Position numbers and translations under genes: made by a program. Below, in pieces: positions 1 to 7,519 of a DNA stretch of 64,000 bases (position 1 is the first letter of the stretch; each line of letters begins with the position of its first letter). Source of the stretch: JAHEJA01 sp965657215 (GTDB lineage Bacteria; Pseudomonadota; Alphaproteobacteria; Rhodobacterales; Rhodobacteraceae); contig CBFHNR010000005.1 in the NCBI GenBank assembly GCA_965657215.1, forward strand, positions 1 to 64,000, given 5' to 3'. A model generated the notes under the pieces. The model saw only the letters and a program-made list of their open reading frames with translations. It had not been told where the DNA came from and did no database searches.

Positions 1-173
1 GGCTCGCGGATCCCAATGCGTGAGCCAATATGCCCATCCCCAGCGCGGTTATCGAACTGGGCCGTCATCAGATAAGGCGTCATGCCCCGTTCGCGGTAAT
101 TATGTGCCGCCTGTAGCAAGAGCGTCGATTTGCCCGCGTTCATCGTCGAATAGTGAAAGTATAGTTTTGCCAT
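1..173 (-). CDS. tdk: Thymidine kinase, 5' part only (cut by window edge)
   Basis: Only the first 57 codons lie in the window; the gene continues past base 1. Thymidine kinase uses ATP to phosphorylate thymidine in the cytoplasm, a salvage route to dTTP. The visible N-terminus fits the bacterial type II enzyme: a first strand KLYFHYS, a P-loop at residues 9-17 with G14-K15-S16-T17, a YRERGM segment, and a later SRIG motif. The start at 173 is the ATG placed as in E. coli Tdk (Met-Ala-x-Leu-Tyr-Phe). The family call is by eye on a short fragment, but the motif order is characteristic. Confidence 0.9.
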   Translation of the reverse strand, partial: MAKLYFHYSTMNAGKSTLLLQAAHNYRERGMTPYLMTAQFDNRAGDGHIGSRIGIRE

Positions 174-478
174 ATCCGCGATATGCAATGTCAGATCACA
201 GTTGGCAAGGGTGTTTCAGGGTGGGACTTTGGGAAGCTAAGTTCAGGACTCCTGAAATTAGATACTCGTAACGCAACCAACCATCCCCTAAAAGGCTCTC
301 CCGGTAAGTTATTTACTCGTAAAAAATCCCAATGGTATGAACTTTTCCCACCCTGACCCGCAAAAAATGCGGCACTCACGAAAACCTCATATAACCCGAG
401 GCTTGTAAAAGGGTGACATTTCTATACAACTTCTATAATGGGAAAAGTAGAGACGGTTTCCCCTATGGTTCGGGGAGC
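174..478. other. Intergenic region with palindrome and repeated 9-mer
   Basis: This 305-bp stretch between divergent tdk and the HTH-like gene has no convincing gene; the short frames on both strands lack start signals and family resemblance. It contains a perfect 15-bp palindrome at 242-256 (TTCAGGA-C-TCCTGAA), two copies of TACTCGTAA at 263-271 and 314-322 (51 bp apart), and a small hairpin CCGCA/TGCGG at 358-372. These could be operator elements for tdk or the downstream gene, but no known regulator's site was recognised. Confidence 0.4.
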
Positions 479-949
479 ATGAGGGCTGAGATGGCTGGTA
501 CTGGAAGTTATTTAAAAAAACACACAGAAGCTTTGGTAAAAGACGTCGGAATCGAAGTGGCTTGTGAGATTACAGGCAAATCCAAAGCGACGCTGGGCCG
601 CTATTATTCTGATAATCCAGAACATTCGGATCGGTTTATGCCGATTGATTCGGTCGCTGCTTTGGAAAAATCTGCATCCTACCCGCATGTGACGGCGGCT
701 CTTTCTGAATTGGCTGGGGTCACTTTGTCTTTTGACAAGCGTCGATCAAACACGCCCTCGTCTGGTGGTGTGAACACAGATGTGATCGCCTTAAGCCAAC
801 GCTTTGCGATGTTGATGAGCGAGTATCATCAATCTATCGAGGACGGTATCATCACGATGAACGAAGCCAAGCGTTTGCTGCGTGAGACGGTTGCGTTGCA
901 GCAGGTACTCATTGATATGAAATTGCACCTTGAGGACGAACACGTTTAA
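479..949 (+). CDS. Conserved hypothetical, helix-turn-helix-like (phage CII-like)
   Basis: A 156-residue soluble protein. Its N-terminal half reads like the small CII-type HTH family seen in alphaproteobacteria: a helix VGIEVACEITGKSKATLGRY (about residues 24-43), then a helix with DRFMPIDSVAALEKSA. The C-terminal half is an amphipathic, possibly coiled-coil segment ending in acidic residues. I chose the ATG at 479 because GGGGAG sits 3-8 bases before it; the open frame extends back to 413 without such a signal. It lies 9 bases before the YigZ-like gene and may be co-transcribed. DNA binding is inferred from shape only, and no target is known. Confidence 0.5.
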   Translation: MRAEMAGTGSYLKKHTEALVKDVGIEVACEITGKSKATLGRYYSDNPEHSDRFMPIDSVAALEKSASYPHVTAALSELAGVTLSFDKRRSNTPSSGGVNTDVIALSQRFAMLMSEYHQSIEDGIITMNEAKRLLRETVALQQVLIDMKLHLEDEHV

Positions 950-958
950 CGACGTCCC

Positions 959-1315
959 GTGATTACGTTTGATAACATTTTAGTCGACCGTGGATCGAAA
1001 TATTCGGTCACAGGTGCGCCTGCGGTTGACAAAGCTGCGGCGCTTCAGGTCTTGAAAACCCTCAAACGCAACAAGAAATTTGCCAAAGCGACGCATAATA
1101 CCTGGGCTTTGCTGTCGTCCTCTGAGGGACCGATCAAGAACGATGATGGCGAAGCGGGTGCGGGCATCGTGATCTTGCGTATGTTAGAACGCGAAGAGCT
1201 GATGGATCATATCATAATCGTCACACGCTGGTTTGGGGGAACACATCTTGGCGGCGATCGGTTTCGCCGTGTCCAAGACAGTGTCAGGTATTACTTGGAC
1301 ACCGCTGAATTTTGA
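959..1315 (+). CDS. YigZ/IMPACT (UPF0029) family protein, N-terminal domain only
   Basis: 118 residues from a GTG start at 959. The family signature is clear: an acidic NDDGEAGAG loop (about residues 61-69) followed by the hydrophobic strand and VTRWFGGTHLGG (about residues 88-99), matching the DDGEP...VTRYFGG-LG pattern of the IMPACT/YigZ N-terminal fold. E. coli YigZ is about 200 residues, so the C-terminal domain is missing; short versions occur in alphaproteobacteria. The biochemical role is unknown; eukaryotic IMPACT acts in translational control. The 3' end overlaps the convergent DCC gene by 25 bp. The GTG has no clear Shine-Dalgarno sequence, so coupling to the upstream gene is likely. 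Confidence 0.75.
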   Translation: MITFDNILVDRGSKYSVTGAPAVDKAAALQVLKTLKRNKKFAKATHNTWALLSSSEGPIKNDDGEAGAGIVILRMLEREELMDHIIIVTRWFGGTHLGGDRFRRVQDSVRYYLDTAEF

Positions 1316-1674
1316 ACGCGCCTCTTGTGCCATGCGTATAAGGCTGGGGCGAGGATCCAGTCATAGACAGCGATAGAAAGCGGGCGAATAACGGGCAGTC
1401 CGATGAATTTAGCTAGCCATTTATACCGAGGCATGTCATCCCAAACGATCAAAAACGCAGGGATACCATCATAGAGCACGCCATCTTTGAACACATGCAG
1501 CCGTTTTGCCGCTTGATCAGGGGAAATGTTCCATTTTTCTCGCTCTGCGGAGTTTAAATCATCGAATTGGATCGCGAGATCATGTTTTTTGGAATAAGAC
1601 CGATAGTGATTGATCTCAAATCTGCAGACTGGACAGTCCTCGTTATACAAAACGCGTGTTTGCCCGTCGTCCAT
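1291..1674 (-). CDS. DCC-family thiol-disulfide oxidoreductase-like protein (DUF393)
   Basis: 127 residues with the hallmark at the N-terminus: a strand VLYNEDCPVC giving a Cys14-Pro-Val-Cys17 pair in a thioredoxin-like position, the basis of the DCC family name (the family usually shows D-x-x-C-x-x-C). The C-terminal part has hydrophobic stretches and a WILAPALYAWHKRR segment typical of the family. A redox role is assumed, but no substrate is known. It follows apt by 3 bases and is the last gene of the mtnP-DUF418-apt run. Its tail overlaps the convergent YigZ-like gene. Confidence 0.8.
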   Translation of the reverse strand: MDDGQTRVLYNEDCPVCRFEINHYRSYSKKHDLAIQFDDLNSAEREKWNISPDQAAKRLHVFKDGVLYDGIPAFLIVWDDMPRYKWLAKFIGLPVIRPLSIAVYDWILAPALYAWHKRRVQNSAVSK

Positions 1675-1677
1675 TAT

Positions 1678-2208
1678 CTATAGTCCTTCAAACTCGCATA
1701 AGACATGCACATCCATTCCCATTGCGTCCAACTTTTTGCGACCGCCCAATTCAGGAAGATCAACAACGAAAGCACATCCAATGATGTCGCCGCCAAGCCG
1801 CTCGATCAACTTGATCCCAGCTTCGGCCGTTCCACCCGTCGCCAAAAGATCATCGACAACCAATATGCGCTCTCCTGCTGAGATAGCGTCATCATGGATT
1901 TCGACAATGGCCTCACCATATTCGAGTGTATAATCTTGGCTTATAGTGGTTCCAGGAAGCTTGCCTTTCTTGCGGATTGGCACAAATCCGGTGCCGAGCT
2001 GATGGGCAATGGCCCCACCCAAGATAAACCCGCGCGCTTCAAGGCCGACCACTTTGTCAATCGGTTGACCTGCGTAAGGGTGCAGCATTTGATCAATGCA
2101 CATACGAAACCCGCGGGGATCAGAAAACAAGGTGGTCACATCGCGGAACATGATCCCTTCATGTGGGAAATCAACGATGGTGCGGATATAGTCTTTGACG
2201 GTTTTCAT
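1678..2208 (-). CDS. apt: Adenine phosphoribosyltransferase
   Basis: 176 residues, the normal length. Apt joins adenine to PRPP to make AMP in the cytoplasm. The PRPP-binding motif is at residues 117-127 (VVDDLLATGGT). GLEARGFILGG (about residues 55-65) and the RKKGKLPG loop (about residues 80-86) are the usual adenine and active-site regions. It sits downstream of mtnP and the DUF418 gene on the same strand. MtnP releases adenine from methylthioadenosine, so the two enzymes form a short adenine-salvage route, which supports both calls. Confidence 0.97.
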   Translation of the reverse strand: MKTVKDYIRTIVDFPHEGIMFRDVTTLFSDPRGFRMCIDQMLHPYAGQPIDKVVGLEARGFILGGAIAHQLGTGFVPIRKKGKLPGTTISQDYTLEYGEAIVEIHDDAISAGERILVVDDLLATGGTAEAGIKLIERLGGDIIGCAFVVDLPELGGRKKLDAMGMDVHVLCEFEGL

Positions 2209-2220
2209 AGTCTGTCCTGT

Positions 2221-3222
2221 CTAAGTGAGCTTGCGCATAACCCATTCCAAAGGTCCGCGTGATATAAAACGCGTCCAAAGGACCGAATATAACACGCAGA
2301 TGGCGCAAAACGCGATTGAAAATGTGAAAATTTCTAAGGATGTGAGTGTTCCATTGAGTAGGTCAAAATATTCCAAAACTCCCATTCCCACCAAAATATG
2401 CAGGATATAAAGGGTTAGAGCCTGACGCCCAGCTGAAACAATCGCACGAAAAATTAGAGATCTTTCGATCCATGGCGTAAGTAAGAGGATTATTCCGATT
2501 ACTGCAATTGCGCTGCCTGTCGAAGCAAGGATATAGGCCGGATTTGGCGGTATGGGCGCAAGTGTCAACACCTGCGCGGCCCAGAGTGCCGGATCTAACA
2601 TTGCTTGTGCGATACTAACGCTTGTGGCCAAGCAAAGACCCCCGACCACAAGCCAAATTTGTACCTGACGATTGCCCAAATCTTGTCGCCCTAGGCAAAG
2701 TCCAAAAAATAAAAATGCGATCCACGGAAAGACTGGGTGCCAGCCGTTGAAAAAGGAATGTCTGACGAACCCGATTATTGTCCAGAAATCGGAATATTCT
2801 AATGTATCCCAATTCCATCCTGCTTCGAAGTTCAAGGTGAACATGAAGACGAGGTTTATTGCCATAGTGACAAAGCCCAAGCCGAGAATGATCCAAGTCC
2901 GAGCGTTTATGAAAGGGATAGCGATGCAAAAATAGAGCGCATAGAAATGTAAAATGTCCGCTTCAAAAATGATTAAATTCAACATCCCGATCACAAACAG
3001 GAACATCGCTCGCTTGAATAAAACCGTACGATTTGGGTCAGCCAAAGCCAGCCCAATACCAGCCAGAATAACAAAGAGTGCCGCTGCGCGACCTTCTAAA
3101 GTATCCGTTATCATGGCCGCCCAAGATGTATCCGCGCTGACGTCGGCAACAATGCGAAAATTGACCAGAACCATGCCGGCAAAGGCTACAAAACGGGCAA
3201 CGTCTAGGCCATGTAACCTCAT
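2221..3222 (-). CDS. DUF418-type multi-pass membrane protein
   Basis: 333 residues with about nine to ten hydrophobic segments. It starts with GLDVARFVAFAGMVLVNF and carries FVILAGIGLAL, then WIAFLFFGLCLGR mid-protein and LTLYILHILVGMG near the C-terminus. This pattern belongs to the DUF418/YeiB group, related to membrane acyltransferases. An acyl-transfer role is possible but unproven. Its ATG overlaps the mtnP stop by four bases (3219-3222), and apt follows 12 bases later. It therefore lies inside the adenine-salvage operon with no obvious functional link. Confidence 0.75.
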   Translation of the reverse strand: MRLHGLDVARFVAFAGMVLVNFRIVADVSADTSWAAMITDTLEGRAAALFVILAGIGLALADPNRTVLFKRAMFLFVIGMLNLIIFEADILHFYALYFCIAIPFINARTWIILGLGFVTMAINLVFMFTLNFEAGWNWDTLEYSDFWTIIGFVRHSFFNGWHPVFPWIAFLFFGLCLGRQDLGNRQVQIWLVVGGLCLATSVSIAQAMLDPALWAAQVLTLAPIPPNPAYILASTGSAIAVIGIILLLTPWIERSLIFRAIVSAGRQALTLYILHILVGMGVLEYFDLLNGTLTSLEIFTFSIAFCAICVLYSVLWTRFISRGPLEWVMRKLT

Positions 3223-4094
3223 CCCAAAACGCGACCCGCAACGGCATCTAATTTAGCAACCAAACTCGGGTCACGCTTGTCTGGAGCGGTCATTATTGCG
3301 TATTCCAAAGCTTTGTCGCAGCCATGTGGACAATCATTGCGCTCGGCTCCTAAAAGGGCGGGCAATTTGGCGACAAGGTCGCGCGCGTTTTGTGCGTTCC
3401 CCATCAGGGTTTTGATGATGTCATTGACATCGACTTCGCCGTGATCTGGGTGCCAACTGTCATAATCCGTGATCATGGCAATCGAAGCGTAGCATAGCTC
3501 GGCTTCCCGCGCCAATTTCGCTTCGGGCATGTTGGTCATGCCGATGACATCCGCCCCCCAGCTTTCGCGATACATTTTGCTCTCTGCGAGGGTTGAAAAC
3601 TGTGGTCCCTCCATGGCGAGGTAGGTGCCGCCGCGATGAACGCGCACACCTGTGTCGCGCGCGGCCGTTTCGCAGGCATCCGAGAGGCGGGGGCAGGTGG
3701 GATGGGCCACAGAGACATGCGCCACGCAGCCTTGGCCAAAGAAGGATTTTTCACGTGCAAATGTGCGATCAATGAATTGGTCCACGATCACAAAATCCCC
3801 AGGCGCCATGTGATCGCGAAAGGATCCACAGGCAGAGACGCTAATCACATCCGTTACCCCAATTCGCTTGAGGGCATCGATATTCGCGCGATAGGGAACA
3901 GTGGTTGGCGAATGAACATGACCGCGCCCGTGACGGGGGAGGAAGGCCATGTCTACGCCATCCAACTGACCCGTCAAAATCTGATCAGAGGCTGGTCCCC
4001 AAGGGGTGTCCACCTCTTGCCATGTTGGATCCTTCAGGCCGTCAATGTCATAAATTCCCGAACCGCCGATAATCGCTATTTTGGTCTGGCCCAT
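3219..4094 (-). CDS. mtnP: S-methyl-5'-thioadenosine phosphorylase
   Basis: 291 residues. MtnP splits methylthioadenosine, a by-product of polyamine and homoserine-lactone synthesis, into adenine and methylthioribose-1-phosphate. Motifs of the PNP/MTAP family are present: IIGGSGIYD at residues 8-16, a phosphate-binding FLPRHGRGHVHSP loop (about residues 51-63), GGTYLAMEGPQFST (about residues 155-168), and GMTNMPEAKLAREAELCYA. It heads the reverse-strand run with the DUF418 gene and apt. The ATG at 4094 lies just inside GGGGAGCACC on the reverse strand, a good ribosome-binding context. Confidence 0.95.
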   Translation of the reverse strand: MGQTKIAIIGGSGIYDIDGLKDPTWQEVDTPWGPASDQILTGQLDGVDMAFLPRHGRGHVHSPTTVPYRANIDALKRIGVTDVISVSACGSFRDHMAPGDFVIVDQFIDRTFAREKSFFGQGCVAHVSVAHPTCPRLSDACETAARDTGVRVHRGGTYLAMEGPQFSTLAESKMYRESWGADVIGMTNMPEAKLAREAELCYASIAMITDYDSWHPDHGEVDVNDIIKTLMGNAQNARDLVAKLPALLGAERNDCPHGCDKALEYAIMTAPDKRDPSLVAKLDAVAGRVLG

Positions 4095-4183
4095 GGTGCT
4101 CCCCTATGTTGATCGTTCACCACAAGGTTTAACCATCAAAAGGCGAAATGAAAACGATTTGCGGCTCAAATTCCTCGCATCCT

Positions 4184-4197
4184 CTCATAATTGTGAG
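4184..4197. promoter_or_regulatory. Imperfect palindrome between mtnP and the SulP gene
   Basis: CTCATAATTGTGAG is a 14-bp near-palindrome (two mismatched positions) in the 166-bp divergent region, 64 bp before the SulP start. It could be an operator. The likely regulator was not recognised and chance is not excluded. Confidence 0.25.
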
Positions 4198-4260
4198 TTA
4201 ATCATCGCTGCGGGGTTTAAACTTGGCACCTCATAAGGTAGGCAGCAGCCAAACCTCCTA

Positions 4261-5904
4261 ATGGATAAAAAAGATATGAGACGCGCAATTCTAAGTACAT
4301 TTGCCAATATGAGCAGACCAGACTTTAGCCTTATGAACGACGAAGGCCTCAGTGTCGGTCGTATAAGGACCGAGTTGTTGTCAGGTTTGACGGTTGCTTT
4401 GGCTTTGGTGCCCGAAGCGGTTGCTTTTGCTTTTGTAGCGGGTGTGCATCCTCTCGTTGGGCTTTATGCAGCCTTTATAGTCGGATTGATCACGGCAATC
4501 TTTGGCGGTCGCCCTGGTATGATTTCGGGCGCAACAGGTGCCTTGGCGGTTGTGATGGTCGCTTTGGTCGCACAGCACGGCGTTGAATATCTGTTCGCTA
4601 CTGTTGTTCTGATGGGGATATTACAGCTCTTTGCGGGGGTCATGCAGTGGGGGAAATTTATTCGATTGGTGCCCCATCCTGTGATGCTAGGTTTTGTGAA
4701 CGGCTTGGCCATTGTGATTTTCCTCGCACAGATGACGCAATTTAAGGTTCCTGGAACGGCTGAGGTCTCTGGTCATGGAGTGAGTGGCGGTGAATGGCTA
4801 TCAGGTGGTCCGCTTGCCATTATGCTTGGGTTGGTCGCTTTGACGATGGCCATTATTTACATCATGCCACGGATCACCAAGGTCATTCCCGCACCTCTCG
4901 CGGGGATCGGGATCGTTGCGATTATCGTGATTGCATTTGGTCTTGATGTGCCGCGCGTGGGTGATATGGCCTCAATTGAAGGCGGTCTTCCCCTTTTCCA
5001 TATTCCAGCTGTTCCTTTGACGTGGGAAACCGTTGAAATCATCCTGCCCTATGCAGTTATCCTCGCCGCGATTGGATTGATCGAAAGCCTTTTGACCCTC
5101 AACTTGGTTGGCGAAATGACAGGCAAGCGTGGTGGTGCAAGCCAAGAATGTATCGCGCAAGGGGCGGCTAATGTGGCCACTGGGTTCTTCGGTGGTATGG
5201 GCGGTTGTGCGATGATTGGTCAATCTATGATCAACGTGAAATCAGGCGGACGTACGCGGATCGCAGGGATTGCGGCGGCTCTGTTCTTGCTTAGTTTTAT
5301 TCTCTTTGCCTCACCTCTTATTGAGCAAATTCCGCTCGCCGCATTGGTTGGCGTGATGTTCATGGTTGTGATTGGCACATTTGCATGGAACTCTTTGACG
5401 ATCCTGCGCCGCGTGCCTTTGACGGATGCGTTTGTGACAATTTTGGTGACCATTGTGACGGTGATGTCAGACTTGGCCGTTGCGGTTGTTGTTGGCGTGA
5501 TCGTCTCTGCCTTGGCTTATGCGTGGAACAATGCACGCCGTATTCATGCAAAGATCGAAGTGGCGGATAATGGTGATAAGATTTACCAAATTCAGGGACC
5601 GCTGTTTTTTGGATCAAGCGATGGCTTTGCTGAGCTCTTTGATCCCTCAAACGATCCAGACACAGTTGTTGTTGATTTTGCAGATAGCCGCGTGGTGGAT
5701 CAGTCGGCATTGCAAGCCATCGAGGCCGTTGCCGCAAAATATGAGGCGAAAGGCAAGCAAATTCAGCTTCGCCATTTGAGCCGCGATTGTCATAAACTGC
5801 TGAATAAAGCTGGGCATTTGGTTGTCGATAGTGATGATGATCCAGACTACGAACTGGCCGTCAACTATTCTGTGCGTACAGGTATTTTGGACAGCGGACA
5901 CTAG
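4261..5904 (+). CDS. SulP family inorganic anion transporter with STAS domain
   Basis: 547 residues. An N-terminal membrane domain of roughly 10-14 helices (about residues 40-415) has the SulP signature ALALVPEAVAFAFVAG near the start and GGMGGCAMIGQSMINVKSGGRTR at about 312-334. A cytosolic STAS domain follows (about residues 430-530) with DFADSRVVDQSALQAIEAV. SulP proteins import sulfate, bicarbonate or dicarboxylates; the substrate cannot be told here. The start is uncertain: no Shine-Dalgarno sequence precedes the ATG at 4261 (the bases before it read ACCTCCTA), and ATGs at 4276 and 4309 are alternatives. A strong hairpin follows the gene. Confidence 0.9.
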   Translation: MDKKDMRRAILSTFANMSRPDFSLMNDEGLSVGRIRTELLSGLTVALALVPEAVAFAFVAGVHPLVGLYAAFIVGLITAIFGGRPGMISGATGALAVVMVALVAQHGVEYLFATVVLMGILQLFAGVMQWGKFIRLVPHPVMLGFVNGLAIVIFLAQMTQFKVPGTAEVSGHGVSGGEWLSGGPLAIMLGLVALTMAIIYIMPRITKVIPAPLAGIGIVAIIVIAFGLDVPRVGDMASIEGGLPLFHIPAVPLTWETVEIILPYAVILAAIGLIESLLTLNLVGEMTGKRGGASQECIAQGAANVATGFFGGMGGCAMIGQSMINVKSGGRTRIAGIAAALFLLSFILFASPLIEQIPLAALVGVMFMVVIGTFAWNSLTILRRVPLTDAFVTILVTIVTVMSDLAVAVVVGVIVSALAYAWNNARRIHAKIEVADNGDKIYQIQGPLFFGSSDGFAELFDPSNDPDTVVVDFADSRVVDQSALQAIEAVAAKYEAKGKQIQLRHLSRDCHKLLNKAGHLVVDSDDDPDYELAVNYSVRTGILDSGH

Positions 5905-5913
5905 AAACAGAGA

Positions 5914-5948
5914 CGCGTTTGCAGGGGGATCGACCCCCTGCAAACGCG
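5914..5948. terminator. Perfect 15-bp hairpin between convergent genes
   Basis: Arms 5914-5928 and 5934-5948 are exactly complementary (CGCGTTTGCAGGGGG and its reverse complement) around the loop ATCGA. It lies between the stop of the SulP gene and the stop of the convergent membrane-protein gene. There is no T-run on either side, so it may block exonucleases or act with Rho rather than as a classic intrinsic terminator. Confidence 0.7.
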
Positions 5949-5980
5949 GTTACATGCCTGCGGCAGTAACGCGCCCTGAT

Positions 5981-6562
5981 TTAATCGGTGAGATCAAATT
6001 CCAGGTCAATGTCTTTGGCGGGCGTGCAGTTAGTTGGAACAAACTCTCCTGAGATTGTGAACTCTTCACAAACCAAAAAATAGGGATGATAAAGCCCGAC
6101 AAGAAAGCCAATTAGTGTAATCAATCCAATGATCGCGAATAGCGCGATTAGGACGTCCCAGCGTTTGAGCCGAAGCATCTCTGGATTGGAGACATAGATC
6201 AATACCAAAGCCACGTAGGGTATTGTGTAGAGTAGCACCAAAACCTCGGCAATCGCGCTCATCCATGCAGGCATATCCAAGACATTTATCCAGCTCACGA
6301 CCACAAGGGTTGAGCTGATCACTGCGATCCAAGACCACAGCATGCGCCATTCATTTTCTTTTCGATCTTGCACGCGTGGGAGAATAAACGCATGGGCAAA
6401 AAAGGCTGCGAGCGTGAGAATCCAAATCTTATAAAAGTCCCTAAAGAACAGAACTCCGTAGGCGCCGAAATTGAAAGCGATGGGCCAAATGGCCAAAGGG
6501 ATTACAATCGCTGCGACCAAGAACGCGCGAGCTTCGTTTGCGGACAGGGTCTGTTTTGCCAT
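5981..6562 (-). CDS. Hypothetical multi-pass membrane protein
   Basis: 193 residues with about five hydrophobic helices: AFLVAAIVIPLAIWPIAF, FYKIWILTLAAFFAHAFIL, WSWIAVISSTLVVVSWINV, AEVLVLLYTIPYVALVLIYV and VLIALFAIIGLITLIGFLVGL. A short acidic C-terminal tail contains two cysteines. No family was recognised. I placed the start at the ATG at 6562 (Met-Ala-Lys-Gln), which has AGGA about 11 bases upstream and begins 11 bases after the argF stop; the open frame extends back to 6592. It is probably the third gene of the argD-argF unit, but the link to arginine is positional only. Confidence 0.6.
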   Translation of the reverse strand: MAKQTLSANEARAFLVAAIVIPLAIWPIAFNFGAYGVLFFRDFYKIWILTLAAFFAHAFILPRVQDRKENEWRMLWSWIAVISSTLVVVSWINVLDMPAWMSAIAEVLVLLYTIPYVALVLIYVSNPEMLRLKRWDVLIALFAIIGLITLIGFLVGLYHPYFLVCEEFTISGEFVPTNCTPAKDIDLEFDLTD

Positions 6563-6573
6563 CCTTGCAAATC

Positions 6574-7500
6574 CTATTTGCTGAGACACCACTGCATGAT
6601 TGCTTTTTGCGCGTGAAGACGATTTTCGGCCTCGTCAAAGATCACTGAATTTGGGCCATCCATGACCTCTGATGTCGCCTCGTCGTCGCGGTGTGCAGGC
6701 AAGCAATGCATGAAGAGGGCATCTGGTTTGGCCTTGGACATCAAAGCTGCGTTGACTTGATATCCGCGCAGCTGATTGTGGCGGCGTTCGCGGGCGGATT
6801 GTGGATCATGCATGCTGACCCATGTGTCAGTGACGACCAAATCAGCGCCTTGAACAGCCACATGGGGGTCGCGTTCGATGACAACATTTGACCCTTTTGC
6901 GCGGGCTTCCTCAATAAAGCTCATTTCGGGATCAAGGGGTTCTGGGCCAGTAAAGGTTAAGTCAAACCCGAATTGACCCGCCGCATGTGCAAAGCTGGCA
7001 AAAACATTGTTGCCGTCCCCAGACCAGACGACTTTCTTTCCTTTGATCGGGCCGCGATGTTCCTCAAATGTGAGGATATCCGCCATGATCTGGCAGGGAT
7101 GCGTGCGATTGGTGAGGCCGTTGATCACAGGAACAGTTGCATGTTCGGCCATTTCCAAAAGAGTTGCTTCCTCAAAGGTGCGGATCATGATGAGATCAAC
7201 ATAGCGGCTGAGAACGCGCGCTGTATCGGCAATGGTTTCCCCATGCCCAAGCTGCATATCCGCGCCCGAGAGAACCATCGTTTGCCCCCCCATTTGCCGC
7301 ACGCCTACATCAAAGCTCACGCGGGTGCGGGTCGATGGTTTTTCAAAGATCAGAGCGACCATGTGGCCGTCAAGAGGGCGGTTTGCGTCCAAGGTTCCCT
7401 TGGGTTGGCCATGACGTGCTGATTTAATGGATTTTGCAGTGTCGATCATACTCCGCAAATCTTGGGGGTCTGTTTTGTTGATATCTAGAAAATGGTTCAT
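6574..7500 (-). CDS. argF: Ornithine carbamoyltransferase
   Basis: 308 residues. It makes citrulline from ornithine and carbamoyl phosphate in arginine synthesis. Diagnostic motifs are STRTRVSFD (carbamoyl-phosphate binding), THPCQIMADILT, and the C-terminal HCLPAHRDDEATSEV ornithine loop. The open frame begins at 7656, but the first 52 codons overlap argD and do not resemble the family. The start at 7500 (Met-Asn-His-Phe) gives the usual length and falls 19 bases after argD. With argD it forms an operon that is probably controlled by the arginine-codon leader at 8802-8849. Confidence 0.96.
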   Translation of the reverse strand: MNHFLDINKTDPQDLRSMIDTAKSIKSARHGQPKGTLDANRPLDGHMVALIFEKPSTRTRVSFDVGVRQMGGQTMVLSGADMQLGHGETIADTARVLSRYVDLIMIRTFEEATLLEMAEHATVPVINGLTNRTHPCQIMADILTFEEHRGPIKGKKVVWSGDGNNVFASFAHAAGQFGFDLTFTGPEPLDPEMSFIEEARAKGSNVVIERDPHVAVQGADLVVTDTWVSMHDPQSARERRHNQLRGYQVNAALMSKAKPDALFMHCLPAHRDDEATSEVMDGPNSVIFDEAENRLHAQKAIMQWCLSK

Positions 7501-7519
7501 TTGAATGTCTTTCGATCGC

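Noticed and set aside
3636..4112. 158-codon forward frame opposite mtnP
   Set aside because: Antisense shadow of a gene with clear motifs; its translation is low-complexity and unlike any family.
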